Shown here: one piece after another, positions 6,463 to 12,761 of the stretch
Layout: every line of letters begins with the position of its first letter
Position numbering within the stretch: position 1 is the first letter of the stretch
DNA from: Bacteroidales bacterium
GTDB lineage: Bacteria > Bacteroidota > Bacteroidia > Bacteroidales > Paludibacteraceae
Assembly: GCA_900771035.1 (NCBI GenBank)
Contig: CAAGML010000085.1
Location: 1 to 12,761 of the forward strand
Direction: 5' to 3'
DNA length: 12,761 nucleotides
Notes under the pieces: model-generated
The model's database searches: none
Seen by the model: the letters and a program-made list of their open reading frames with translations, nothing else
Told to the model about the DNA's origin: nothing
Made by a program: the position numbers and the translations under genes

Positions 6463-8648
6463 GCAGTGCTGTTTTCATGGCTTACTGGCGTTTGGCTCAT
6501 GCCGTTGATGCCAAGATTCCCGGTGAGCAGCGCAAACAATATAGGATGGATCTTTTGTCGCTCGGTCTGGGCAAATGCTTCGGACAAGGCGACAAACCGC
6601 ATATTGAGGTCACTGAGAATGAGATTCTGGAGGATTTGCGGACTGCTTTGGCTGCATGGGGTGAGTTGGCGTTGGGCAAACATGCCGTGTTGGCGATATT
6701 GGTGCGTAGATGGGTTGTCGGATTTGGCATGTCGCACGATGAGATGACGATGAGATTCGACGAAAAGACCGCTATGCTGGTTGACGATTTGAACCATGTC
6801 TATGGGTTGAGAAAGGGTCAGGGGGGTGCTGAGACTTACACCAGGCTTATGGTGGCGGTCGCTAAGGATGTGAGGGTCATTATGATGTTGATTGCCCGGA
6901 GATTGGTGGTGATGAGGTGTTTGGGGGATGAGGAGGACGAAAACAAGAGGAAAACCCTTGCCACTGAGGCTTTGCAGCTTTATGCGCCGTTGGCGCACCG
7001 GATGGGCCTTTATGCGGTCAAGACGGAACTTGAGGATTTAGGGCTGAAATACACTCAATACGACACATATAAGGACATAGCACGCAAACTGAACGCAAAG
7101 AAAAGGGAGCGTGACGAATATATCAATACGTTCATCGAGCCTGTACGTAAGAAGTTGGAGGATGCCGGGCTGAAGTTCGAGATAAAGGGAAGGACAAAGA
7201 GTATATACTCCATTTGGCGCAAGATGGTCAAGCAGGGATGCGACGTCGATGGTGTCTATGACCTCTTTGCCATCCGTATTGTCATTGACATTGAGGAGGC
7301 TAATGGCAAGGCTGCCTGTTGGCAGGCGTATGCTGTTGTGGCTGATATGTACGTGCCTAACACCAAACGGTTGAGGGATTGGATTACCGTCCCTAAGTCG
7401 AACGGTTATGAGTCGTTGCACACCACGGTCATGGGTCCTGGGGGAAAATGGGTTGAGGTTCAGATAAGGACTAAGGATATGGACGAGGTTGCTGAGAAAG
7501 GTGTTGCCGCTCATTGGAAATACAAGGGGATTAAAAGCGACGGGGCTCAGAGTGAGGAGTGGTTGCGTCAGTTGCGCGAGGTGCTTGAGCAGGGTGGTGC
7601 TGACTCTGAGAGCAACGAGGCACAGCAGCGGTTCAAGATGCAGCTCTATGATGATGACGTTTTTGTGTTCACGCCTAAAGGCGAGTTGAGACAGTTCCCT
7701 CGTGGTGCGACGGTACTCGATTTCGCATTCAGCATACATTCCCGTATTGGCGAGACGGCCGTGGGAGCAAAGGTTAACGGACGACATGTGCAAATTGGCT
7801 ATCGGATGGTTAATGGCGACCAGATAGAGATAGTGACTGCCGCTAACCAGAAACCTAAAGCCGACTGGCTGAACATGGTTGTCACTGCCAAGGCTCGCCA
7901 GCACATCCGTCAGAAACTTCAGGAGATGGAGTTCCATGAGGCTGAGTTGGGCAAGGAGATTGTTGACCGTAAGTTCCGTAACTGGAAGTTGGATGTTGAC
8001 GCTTCGTTGATGGACAAGGTTGCCCACAAGTTCGGTTATGACAGTCTGCGTATGTTTTATGTTGACGTGAACGGGGGCAAAATTGACTTGTTGGATGTGC
8101 GTGAGTGGATATTGGAGCAGGAGGATACATCCCGGAATGCCAATGCCAATACGTTGAAGGATTATGTCCCGCACCTCGTTCCTGATGTGGGATGCCGGGA
8201 TGCCGTGGTTATCGACGGAGGTGTGCAGGGCTTGGAATACGAATTGGCCAAATGCTGCAATCCTGTCTATGGTGACGAGATTTTCGGTTTTGTCGGGTCA
8301 CACGGCGGTATAAAAATCCACAGGAAGGATTGTCCCAATGCCCGTGATTTGGTTGAGCGTATGCAGGAGCGTATGGTGCAGGTGCACTGGGCTAACGATG
8401 CGTCGGACGGTACCGAATATATAGTTAACCTCAAGATAGTAGGCAACGACGACATAGGCATATTGAGTAATATTACATCGATTATAAGCAAGGAGAGTGG
8501 GTTGAACATGCGCAACCTGTCTGTGAAATCTGAGGACGGGTTGTTTGAGGGTGACGTTTCGTTCGTGGTCAGTGAGGCAAGGCAGATTGACAATCTACTC
8601 AAGAAACTTAGGACGGTTAAAGGGGTAAAACAGGTTATCAGATTATGA
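6459..8648 (+). CDS. relA: RelA/SpoT-family (p)ppGpp synthetase, hydrolase-inactive type
   Basis: Makes the stringent-response alarmone (p)ppGpp from ATP and GDP/GTP, probably on ribosomes. From the ATG at 6459 it has 729 residues. The N-terminal HD hydrolase region (about 40-165) is degenerate: the HDxxED motif is absent near residues 75-90, and the usual ADRLHNMR reads ARRLVVMR (146-153). The synthetase domain is intact: GRTKSIYSIW (244-253), Asp268, RLRD (304-307), PKSNGYESLHTTV (312-324), Glu333 in VEVQIRT. A TGS domain (about 400-462), a helical region, a Cys/His zinc-finger-type segment (Cys599, Cys600, His621, Cys625) and an ACT domain (about 653-729) follow. A GTG at 6396 would add 21 charged residues lying inside the preceding gene; the ATG forms an ATGA overlap and is preferred. 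Bacteroidota usually carry a second, bifunctional homologue for hydrolysis, not in this window. Confidence 0.93.
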   Translation: MSSAVFMAYWRLAHAVDAKIPGEQRKQYRMDLLSLGLGKCFGQGDKPHIEVTENEILEDLRTALAAWGELALGKHAVLAILVRRWVVGFGMSHDEMTMRFDEKTAMLVDDLNHVYGLRKGQGGAETYTRLMVAVAKDVRVIMMLIARRLVVMRCLGDEEDENKRKTLATEALQLYAPLAHRMGLYAVKTELEDLGLKYTQYDTYKDIARKLNAKKRERDEYINTFIEPVRKKLEDAGLKFEIKGRTKSIYSIWRKMVKQGCDVDGVYDLFAIRIVIDIEEANGKAACWQAYAVVADMYVPNTKRLRDWITVPKSNGYESLHTTVMGPGGKWVEVQIRTKDMDEVAEKGVAAHWKYKGIKSDGAQSEEWLRQLREVLEQGGADSESNEAQQRFKMQLYDDDVFVFTPKGELRQFPRGATVLDFAFSIHSRIGETAVGAKVNGRHVQIGYRMVNGDQIEIVTAANQKPKADWLNMVVTAKARQHIRQKLQEMEFHEAELGKEIVDRKFRNWKLDVDASLMDKVAHKFGYDSLRMFYVDVNGGKIDLLDVREWILEQEDTSRNANANTLKDYVPHLVPDVGCRDAVVIDGGVQGLEYELAKCCNPVYGDEIFGFVGSHGGIKIHRKDCPNARDLVERMQERMVQVHWANDASDGTEYIVNLKIVGNDDIGILSNITSIISKESGLNMRNLSVKSEDGLFEGDVSFVVSEARQIDNLLKKLRTVKGVKQVIRL

Positions 8649-9904
8649 ATGCACATATAATCAACATTGGTGACGAGCTGCTCATCGGGCAGGTGGTCAA
8701 CACGAATGCCTCGTGGATGGCTGAGGAGTTGAACAAGATTAACGTGAGGGTGACACGCGTCAGTGTCATAGGGGATATTGGAGCAGATATCTCCTCCGAA
8801 TTGCAGCGTTCCATGAACGAGGCTGACGTTGTGTTGATGACAGGAGGTTTGGGTCCTACGAAGGACGATATAACGAAACAGGTTCTCGCACGTCATTTCG
8901 GGGTTGGATTGGTCACACATCAGGAGACCTTGGACCGTGTGGTGGGGTATTTCCGGAAGAGAGGCATTGCGATGCCGGAGGTCAACCGTGGTCAGGCACT
9001 GGTGCTCGATGGTTGCGAGGTGGTTGTCAACGAAGTCGGCACAGCCCCGTGTATGGTGATGCGCGGTGAGGGGTGCGTGGTGGTGAGTATGCCTGGTGTG
9101 CCTTTCGAGATGAAATGGCTGATGTCTAACCGCATTTTGCCGATGATTACGAGGATGGGGAATGGCGGCGAGATAATACATAAGACGGTAGGTGTTTTCG
9201 GAATACCTGAGTCAACGCTGGCGGAAAGGATTGCCGAATGGGAGGAGGCGTTGCCCGGCAATATCCGTCTGGCATATCTGCCACAGGCGGGTATTGTGCG
9301 GTTGAGGCTGTCGGCTTTCGGCGGGAAGGGCGGCATTGCCGCAGATGGTGGTGGCCAATTGCAGTGTGTTGTGGATGAGAGGGTTGAACGGTTGAAAGAA
9401 CTGATTGGTGACAATATATTTACTGAGGTTGGCGAATCTCTGTCGGAGGCTGTCGGAAGGCTGTTGAGTGCGAGGGGTGAGTGTGTGGCTACGGCAGAGA
9501 GTTGCACGGCGGGGCTTGTGGCTCACAGGATTGTTGAGACGGCCGGGGCTTCCGGTTGGATGAGGGGTGGAGTGGTGGCATACGCTGATGACGTGAAGCG
9601 TGACGTGTTGGGAGTGCCGGCGGAGATGATTGAGCGTGCCGGGGCTGTGAGTGAGGAGGTGGCTTTGTCTATGGCTGAGGGTGTGTTGCGTGTGACGGGC
9701 AGTGATTGGGGAGTTTCCACTACCGGCATTTCGGGTCCTGGCGGTGGCAGTGGGGAGAAACCTGTCGGCTTGGTCTATATTGCCGTGGTGGGCAGGAACG
9801 GGAAGCGGCATGTCGGACGTTATGTGTTTGCCACCACACGTGAGCAGCATCAGGAACGTACTGCCAATCAGGCTTTGTTTAATCTTTACGGTTTGATGAG
9901 ATGA
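8645..9904 (+). CDS. cinA: CinA family protein (competence/damage-inducible; nicotinamide-nucleotide amidase)
   Basis: Two-part enzyme of 419 residues, the usual full length. The N-terminal MoCF-like domain (1 to about 170) starts with the family sequence NIGDELLIGQVVNTNASWMA and has MTGGLGPTKDD (65-75) and MPGVPFEMK (149-157); in characterised homologues it acts as an ADP-ribose pyrophosphatase. A KH-like linker (about 175-250) follows. The C-terminal PncC-type amidase domain (about 262-415) has TAESCTAG (283-290, Ser286 the likely nucleophile) and TGISGPGGG (360-368), and would deamidate nicotinamide mononucleotide in pyridine nucleotide salvage. The start overlaps the relA stop and the stop overlaps the next start, both as ATGA, so all three are probably coupled. 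A Gly-rich insert (227-237, GKGGIAADGGG) interrupts the middle domain and looks like a lineage-specific loop. Confidence 0.95.
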   Translation: MNAHIINIGDELLIGQVVNTNASWMAEELNKINVRVTRVSVIGDIGADISSELQRSMNEADVVLMTGGLGPTKDDITKQVLARHFGVGLVTHQETLDRVVGYFRKRGIAMPEVNRGQALVLDGCEVVVNEVGTAPCMVMRGEGCVVVSMPGVPFEMKWLMSNRILPMITRMGNGGEIIHKTVGVFGIPESTLAERIAEWEEALPGNIRLAYLPQAGIVRLRLSAFGGKGGIAADGGGQLQCVVDERVERLKELIGDNIFTEVGESLSEAVGRLLSARGECVATAESCTAGLVAHRIVETAGASGWMRGGVVAYADDVKRDVLGVPAEMIERAGAVSEEVALSMAEGVLRVTGSDWGVSTTGISGPGGGSGEKPVGLVYIAVVGRNGKRHVGRYVFATTREQHQERTANQALFNLYGLMR

Positions 9905-10242
9905 GTGCGTTCGTTAAAACGATTTTGATGTTGGTTGCGTCGAATTGCCTGATGACGTACGCCTGGTACGGTCATCTTAAGAACATGAGCGACAAGGCGT
10001 GGTACGTTTCTGCCATTGTGTCGTGGGGCATAGCCTTTTTCGAGTATATGATTATGGTGCCTGCCAACAGGATTGGCGCAACGGTCTATACAATCCCGCA
10101 GCTGAAGATTATTCAGGAGGTTATATCGCTGTCAGTTTTTGTGCCGTTCGCCATTTTCTATATGGGCAGCACATGGAAATGGGATTATGTCTGGGCTTTC
10201 CTCTGTCTGTTGGGTGCTGTCTATTTTATGTTCAGGAGTTGA
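9901..10242 (+). CDS. DMT-superfamily small membrane protein (DUF486)
   Basis: A 113-residue protein with four predicted membrane helices (about 5-22, 33-50, 70-90, 94-111), the typical DUF486 length. Family signatures are strong: LMTYAWYGHLK (17-27), SWGIAFFEYMIMVPANRIG (41-59), QLKIIQEVISL (67-77) and the LLGAVYF end. The family is related to small multidrug resistance-like and drug/metabolite transporters, but no substrate is established, so transport is only an inference. It starts in an ATGA overlap with cinA and its TGA runs into the next start as TGATG, so it probably depends on upstream translation. There is no evidence linking its role to its neighbours. Confidence 0.92.
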   Translation: MSAFVKTILMLVASNCLMTYAWYGHLKNMSDKAWYVSAIVSWGIAFFEYMIMVPANRIGATVYTIPQLKIIQEVISLSVFVPFAIFYMGSTWKWDYVWAFLCLLGAVYFMFRS

Positions 10243-10895
10243 TGGACGGGATTCCGCATATTGTGAGCCTGACGGTTAACGGGTGGACGGGTGTGGTGAC
10301 AATGTTCGTCCTGTTGGGTTATATGTATTCCTTGGGGGTGTGGGGCGGTCAGTATGTAAGGGTTGTTTCGCAATCAGGACCGAGGAGACGCAGGGTGGTG
10401 AATTACACGGACGAGGTGCGTGACTGGCGTACGGACGTGCTGTTGGCGGTGTCGGTGATTCTCAGTGTGGCGTTGGCTGTTTTCGGTTTTGCGGTGCGTG
10501 CGGGTTGGATGGTTTTCGGCTTTACGGGGTTTGCGGAGGTTGCCGGGGCGACGGTCGTCATTTTTGCGTTGAGGAATGGTTTGGCTCGGTTCATTGCTTA
10601 TATATTCGGTTTGGCGAGAGAGGGGGCGGCAGTGTGGATGATGGCTCTGAATGTCGTTTTCGGGCTTTTGTGTCTCCCTCTTTCGTGGTTTGTCGCTGGT
10701 GTCGCGAATGTGAATGTCGCATACCTCTTGCTTGTTATACTGCTGTCCATCGGGCTTATTGCGGAATTTATCATACTTGTGGAAAACTTTTTCACCAAAA
10801 CCGATACATTGTTCTATATTTTTTTGTATCTTTGTGCCGCTGAAATTTTGCCTTTGGCAGTCGGTTTCCGCATCATTACCCAAGTGTTTAATTAA
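10242..10895 (+). CDS. DUF4271 multi-pass membrane protein
   Basis: A 217-residue membrane protein with about six hydrophobic segments (near 15-34, 64-86, 88-110, 131-152, 158-180, 188-213) and a basic cytoplasmic loop around 45-63 (GPRRRRVVNYTDEVRDWRTD). The C-terminal sequence FYIFLYLCAAEILPL (191-205) is the hallmark of the DUF4271 family, known almost only from Bacteroidota and usually found just before hemD, as here. The function is unknown. The ATG at 10242 shares one base with the previous stop (TGATG). In-frame codons upstream of it, back to 9999, are an out-of-phase reading of the DUF486 gene and were excluded. The segment encoding FLYLC also contains a promoter-like box for hemD (10827-10834). 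Confidence 0.88.
   Translation: MDGIPHIVSLTVNGWTGVVTMFVLLGYMYSLGVWGGQYVRVVSQSGPRRRRVVNYTDEVRDWRTDVLLAVSVILSVALAVFGFAVRAGWMVFGFTGFAEVAGATVVIFALRNGLARFIAYIFGLAREGAAVWMMALNVVFGLLCLPLSWFVAGVANVNVAYLLLVILLSIGLIAEFIILVENFFTKTDTLFYIFLYLCAAEILPLAVGFRIITQVFN
10809..10834 (+). promoter_or_regulatory. Possible Bacteroidota-type promoter for hemD inside the DUF4271 gene
   Basis: TATCTTTG at 10827-10834 is a perfect match to the Bacteroidota -7 consensus TAnnTTTG, preceded by an A/T-rich tract and a TTG at 10809-10811 as a weak -33 element. The 15-base gap is shorter than the usual 19 or so. Transcription would begin near 10841, giving a leader of about 68 bases before the hemD TTG start. The same bases encode the conserved FLYLC protein motif, so the match may be coincidental. 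Confidence 0.4.
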
Positions 10896-10908
10896 AGCGC
10901 ATACTACA

Positions 10909-11661
10909 TTGAAAGTCAAGAAGATACTGGTTTCACAGCCAAGACCTGCCGGAGGTGACTCTCCCTTCTGCCAGTTGGAAGAAAAGTATAGTGTCAAGGT
11001 CGTTTTCCGCCCTTTTATCAAGACTGAGGGCTTGACCGAAAAGGAATTTCGTGCCCAGAGAATCAATATTTCCGATTACACTGCTGTATGTTTCACATCT
11101 GTTAAATGTATTGAATGCTTTTTTCAGATGGCTAAGGAGATGAGGGTCGCAATCAGTGACGATTTGAAATATTTCTGTAATTCTGAGACTATTGCAAATT
11201 ATCTCCAGAAATACATCAATTACAGGAAAAGAAAGGTTTTCTTCGGTGCAAATGGTACAATTCAGGATATGATGACCAATGTCGGGAAACATTCCGGGGA
11301 GAAGTTCCTGGTCGTGAGACCGGAGTCGAACAACGATGAGATTATTGCCGAGTTCGACAAGGCTGGCGTTGACTATAAACTTGCGATAATGTGCCGCACC
11401 GTTAGCAACGATTTCGGTCCTGACGAGCCTTTTGATTATGATATGGTTCTCTTTTTCTCGCCTCACGGTGTCGAGGCTCTGAAAAGAAATTTCCCTGATT
11501 GGGAACAGGGCGAGAGAATCATCGGCTGTACGGGAAAGCTGACAGCGCAGGCCATCAGAGATGCAGGTCTCAGATTGGACATTGAAGCCCCGAGCGATAA
11601 ATACCCTTCTCTGCCTCAGGCGGTTTTCGATTTTATCAAGGAGAATCACAAGCGTAAGTGA
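10909..11661 (+). CDS. hemD: Uroporphyrinogen-III synthase, Bacteroidota type
   Basis: Cyclises hydroxymethylbilane to uroporphyrinogen III in haem and corrinoid synthesis; cytoplasmic. From the TTG at 10909 the protein is 250 residues and begins MKVKKILVSQPRP, matching the family N-terminus. No in-frame ATG lies nearby, and the nearest upstream one (10714) is deep inside the DUF4271 gene. Lineage-typical motifs are VVFRPFIKTEGL (31-42), TVSNDFGPDEPFDYDM (164-179), FFSPHGVEALKRNFP (182-196) and LTAQAIRDAGLRLDIEAPS (211-229). Sequence conservation is low across this family outside Bacteroidota, but the match is good. It sits 13 bases after DUF4271 and before rnpA and yidD, the common Bacteroidales order. 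Base composition is slightly more A-rich than the upstream genes. Confidence 0.92.
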   Translation: MKVKKILVSQPRPAGGDSPFCQLEEKYSVKVVFRPFIKTEGLTEKEFRAQRINISDYTAVCFTSVKCIECFFQMAKEMRVAISDDLKYFCNSETIANYLQKYINYRKRKVFFGANGTIQDMMTNVGKHSGEKFLVVRPESNNDEIIAEFDKAGVDYKLAIMCRTVSNDFGPDEPFDYDMVLFFSPHGVEALKRNFPDWEQGERIIGCTGKLTAQAIRDAGLRLDIEAPSDKYPSLPQAVFDFIKENHKRK

Positions 11662-11680
11662 ATCTAATAAATTCACAAAA

Positions 11681-11714
11681 TACAATCCCCCTTGTTGATA
11701 GGGGGATTTTTGTA
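11681..11714 (+). terminator. Inverted repeat with T-run between hemD and rnpA
   Basis: AATCCCCC (11684-11691) pairs with GGGGGATT (11701-11708) around a 9-base loop, followed by TTTG. An alternative fold keeps ATCCCCC/GGGGGAT and adds TACA/TGTA (11681-11684 and 11711-11714) with a three-T bulge. The GC-rich stem then T-run resembles an intrinsic terminator for the hemD transcript. It ends about 10 bases before the rnpA ATG, so it could instead act as an attenuator or leader hairpin for rnpA/yidD. Confidence 0.6.
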
Positions 11715-11724
11715 TAATAACATT

Positions 11725-12087
11725 ATGGACAACGGTTTTGACAAAAGCAAGCATCTCTGTCTTGTGAGGGATATAGAAATGCTGTTCTCTGAAGGGAAAC
11801 GCGTCACCTGCTTTCCTTTCCGTGCCGTTTATATGCGTCGCGAAGATGTCGCGGGGGTGAAGGTTTTGTTCATCGCTCGGAAGAAACTGTTCCGTCATGC
11901 TGTTGACCGTAACCGATGGAAGAGGATGATGAGAGAGGCGTACCGTGTGAGGCAGGACATCCTCGAAGGGTTGAATCTTAATATTGCCATTATCGTTATC
12001 GACGACAGAATTGCGGAAAGCATCCATGTGGGGGCTAAAATGGATGAACTGCTTACGACTATTTCTAAAAGGGAAAAGACATGCTGA
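11725..12087 (+). CDS. rnpA: Ribonuclease P protein component
   Basis: Small basic protein subunit that binds RNase P RNA and helps process the 5' ends of tRNA precursors. From the ATG at 11725 it has 120 residues, the normal size. The signature [26 protein letters not shown] (49-74) contains the RNR-type RNA-binding motif. An in-frame TTG at 11692 would add 11 residues encoded by the loop and right arm of the hairpin just upstream, so the ATG is chosen. The start [23 protein letters not shown] matches the family's LC…I..LF..G pattern. Its 3' end overlaps yidD by 7 bases, a widespread rnpA-yidD arrangement linking tRNA processing and membrane protein insertion. Confidence 0.95.
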   Translation: MDNGFDKSKHLCLVRDIEMLFSEGKRVTCFPFRAVYMRREDVAGVKVLFIARKKLFRHAVDRNRWKRMMREAYRVRQDILEGLNLNIAIIVIDDRIAESIHVGAKMDELLTTISKREKTC

Positions 12088-12293
12088 GGAGACTTCTGAT
12101 TTTGCCGATACGCTTCTACCAACTCTGCATTTCGCCGATGTTCCCACCATCTTGCAGGTTTACGCCCACCTGTTCTCAATATGCCGTCGAGGCAATTAGC
12201 AAATACGGGGTGCTTAAAGGCGGATGGTTGACTCTCAAAAGAATCGCAAGATGTAATCCTTGGGGTGGCAGCGGTTATGACCCTGTGCCGTAA
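12081..12293 (+). CDS. yidD: Membrane protein insertion efficiency factor
   Basis: A 70-residue peripheral membrane protein thought to help YidC-dependent insertion of inner-membrane proteins. The family signature is complete: [29 protein letters not shown] (11-39), with three conserved cysteines at 16, 25 and 31, then [28 protein letters not shown] to the end. The N-terminus forms a short amphipathic helix. The ATG at 12081 lies inside the end of rnpA, giving a 7-base overlap in a different frame and probable translational coupling. No gene follows it convincingly on either strand. In many Bacteroidales tyrS comes next, which is not seen here. Confidence 0.96.
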   Translation: MLRRLLILPIRFYQLCISPMFPPSCRFTPTCSQYAVEAISKYGVLKGGWLTLKRIARCNPWGGSGYDPVP

Positions 12294-12431
12294 ATCTATG
12301 CCCTATCGAGGTGCTTTATAAATCCCTTTTGTTTAATAATTGGGTACTTTCCTACCATTGCTCTTTGGCTGACTCATCCATTTCCCGACATCGAAGTATG
12401 GTTCATAATCCTCTCTCGCCTCTTCAGGATG

Positions 12432-12460
12432 CTTCACCTCTTTTGCACCCCTTCACCTCT
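12432..12460 (+). repeat. Two direct copies of CTTCACCTCT
   Basis: CTTCACCTCT occurs at 12432-12441 and 12451-12460, start to start 19 bases apart, inside the pyrimidine-rich stretch. Related variants nearby (GCACCCC, TTACCTCCCC) suggest a decayed short-repeat array. Given the C/T bias, chance or slippage is also possible. Confidence 0.6.
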
Positions 12461-12676
12461 ATCCCCGGTGACCCTTTCCTGTACTCTCTCAGCAGCAACA
12501 CCATTGCCCTCTCCTGTTCCTCCCTCATCGAGCCTGTTACCTCCCCCTCAACGGCCAACAGCCTCTACCCATATTATTCAAAAATTTTCCCGTTTTTCGC
12601 ATTTTGCACGTTAAATAATCCTAAAACACGAAAGATTTTTTTCAACCCCCTACTAAACAAACATTTAGCAACAACG

Positions 12677-12703
12677 GTTACAATAGTTACAATAGTTACA
12701 ATA
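12677..12703 (+). repeat. Three perfect tandem copies of GTTACAATA
   Basis: Units lie at 12677-12685, 12686-12694 and 12695-12703, with no mismatch. On the opposite strand each reads TATTGTAAC. A 9-bp period close to one helical turn would allow a protein to bind each unit on nearly the same face (operator or iteron-like). No replication or DNA-binding gene is visible beside them. Confidence 0.9.
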
Positions 12704-12730
12704 AAAATCCTGGGGGTGCATCTCTGACAC

Positions 12731-12761
12731 ATTATATATATTATAATATATATATATATTA
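12731..12761. repeat. Alternating A/T tract running off the window end
   Basis: The final 31 bases are A and T only, mostly TA dinucleotides, with a palindromic centre (TATATTATAATATA). It should be easily melted or cruciform-prone. It lies about 27 bases after the 9-bp repeats and may be part of a promoter, origin or element border; the window ends inside it. Confidence 0.85.

Larger units (their letters stand above)
12294..12761. other. 468-bp non-coding, repeat-bearing region at the window end
   Basis: I see no convincing gene. A frame open on the + strand (12311-12727) gives a Ser/Pro/Leu/Thr-rich product with no recognisable motif. From about 12400 to 12540 the + strand is strongly pyrimidine-rich. 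From about 12580 on it is A/T-rich, with a T-run (12635-12642), C5 and G5 tracts at 12646-12650 and 12712-12716, three 9-bp tandem repeats and an alternating A/T tail. Similar TTACAATAG-type repeats and AT tails occur, as far as I recall, upstream of VirE/primase-like genes in Bacteroidales mobile regions, so the window may end just before one. That link is from memory and unverified. Confidence 0.6.

Noticed and set aside
7038..8174. 378-codon open frame on the - strand inside relA
   Set aside because: It is fully antisense to conserved synthetase and TGS domains, and its product has no recognisable motif.
8267..9181. 304-codon open frame on the - strand across relA and cinA
   Set aside because: It is a His/Asn/Thr-rich product antisense to two secure genes, typical of a shadow frame.
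9999..10241. N-terminal extension of the DUF4271 frame
   Set aside because: These codons overlap the whole second half of the DUF486 gene in another frame. The ATG at 10242, touching the DUF486 stop, gives the expected family length.
10714..10908. N-terminal extension of the hemD frame
   Set aside because: It overlaps DUF4271 coding sequence out of frame and precedes the conserved HemD N-terminus, so it is not part of the protein.
10933..12150. 405-codon open frame on the - strand across hemD, the hairpin and rnpA
   Set aside because: It lies antisense to two well-recognised genes, crosses their intergenic hairpin, and its translation shows no domain. It is a mirror of the coding bias.
12653..12668. 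Small hairpin CTAAA/TTTAG near the window end
   Set aside because: A five-base A/T-dominated stem in an A/T-rich region is expected by chance. No T-run or function follows.
12311..12727. 138-codon + strand open frame after yidD
   Set aside because: It is a low-complexity Ser/Pro/Leu/Thr product ending in residues encoded by the 9-bp repeats, with no motif, no ribosome binding site, and base skew unlike the real genes. Kept only as non-coding repeat-bearing sequence.

Overview
The window looks like a piece of a Bacteroidota chromosome, most likely order Bacteroidales and possibly a Prevotellaceae-like member. This is inferred from recognised protein families (a DUF4271 membrane protein directly before a Bacteroidetes-type uroporphyrinogen-III synthase, M6 proteases with sorting-domain-like C-termini, a long RelA-type protein with a degenerate hydrolase domain). 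Two further hints are a TAnnTTTG promoter-like box and the near absence of strong Shine-Dalgarno sequences. No rRNA, tRNA, CRISPR array, integrase or transposase is visible.

Every gene I can support lies on the + strand. Layout: (1) 2-61, possible tail of an upstream gene; (2) 82-894, glutamate racemase murI; (3) 922-2010, AI-2E/PerM-family membrane protein; (4) 2007-6066, two secreted M6-family metalloproteases in tandem; (5) 6088-6462, a 124-residue secreted protein matching only the propeptide-like N-terminal domain of those proteases; (6) 6459-8648, RelA-type (p)ppGpp synthetase; (7) 8645-9904, CinA; (8) 9901-10242, DUF486 membrane protein; (9) 10242-10895, DUF4271 membrane protein; (10) 10909-11661, HemD with a TTG start; (11) an inverted repeat at 11681-11714; (12) 11725-12087, rnpA; (13) 12081-12293, yidD; (14) 12294-12761, no convincing gene, with a pyrimidine-rich stretch, three tandem 9-bp repeats and an alternating A/T tail.

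The genes are very tightly packed. Four junctions are exact ATGA stop/start overlaps (2007, 6459, 8645, 9901), one is TGATG (10240-10244), and rnpA/yidD overlap by 7 bases. The whole stretch to about 10895 could be one transcript with translational coupling. It mixes housekeeping functions (cell wall precursor, haem, tRNA processing, membrane protein insertion), stress signalling (RelA) and a lineage-specific secreted protease cluster.

The most unusual elements are the free-standing propeptide-like protein, which sits beside its presumed protease relatives and is coupled to relA; the RelA with lost hydrolase residues but a basic RLRD synthetase motif; and the repeat-bearing non-coding end, which may border a mobile or variable region. 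Nothing here amounts to a clearly new system. The protease/propeptide trio is the best candidate for follow-up.
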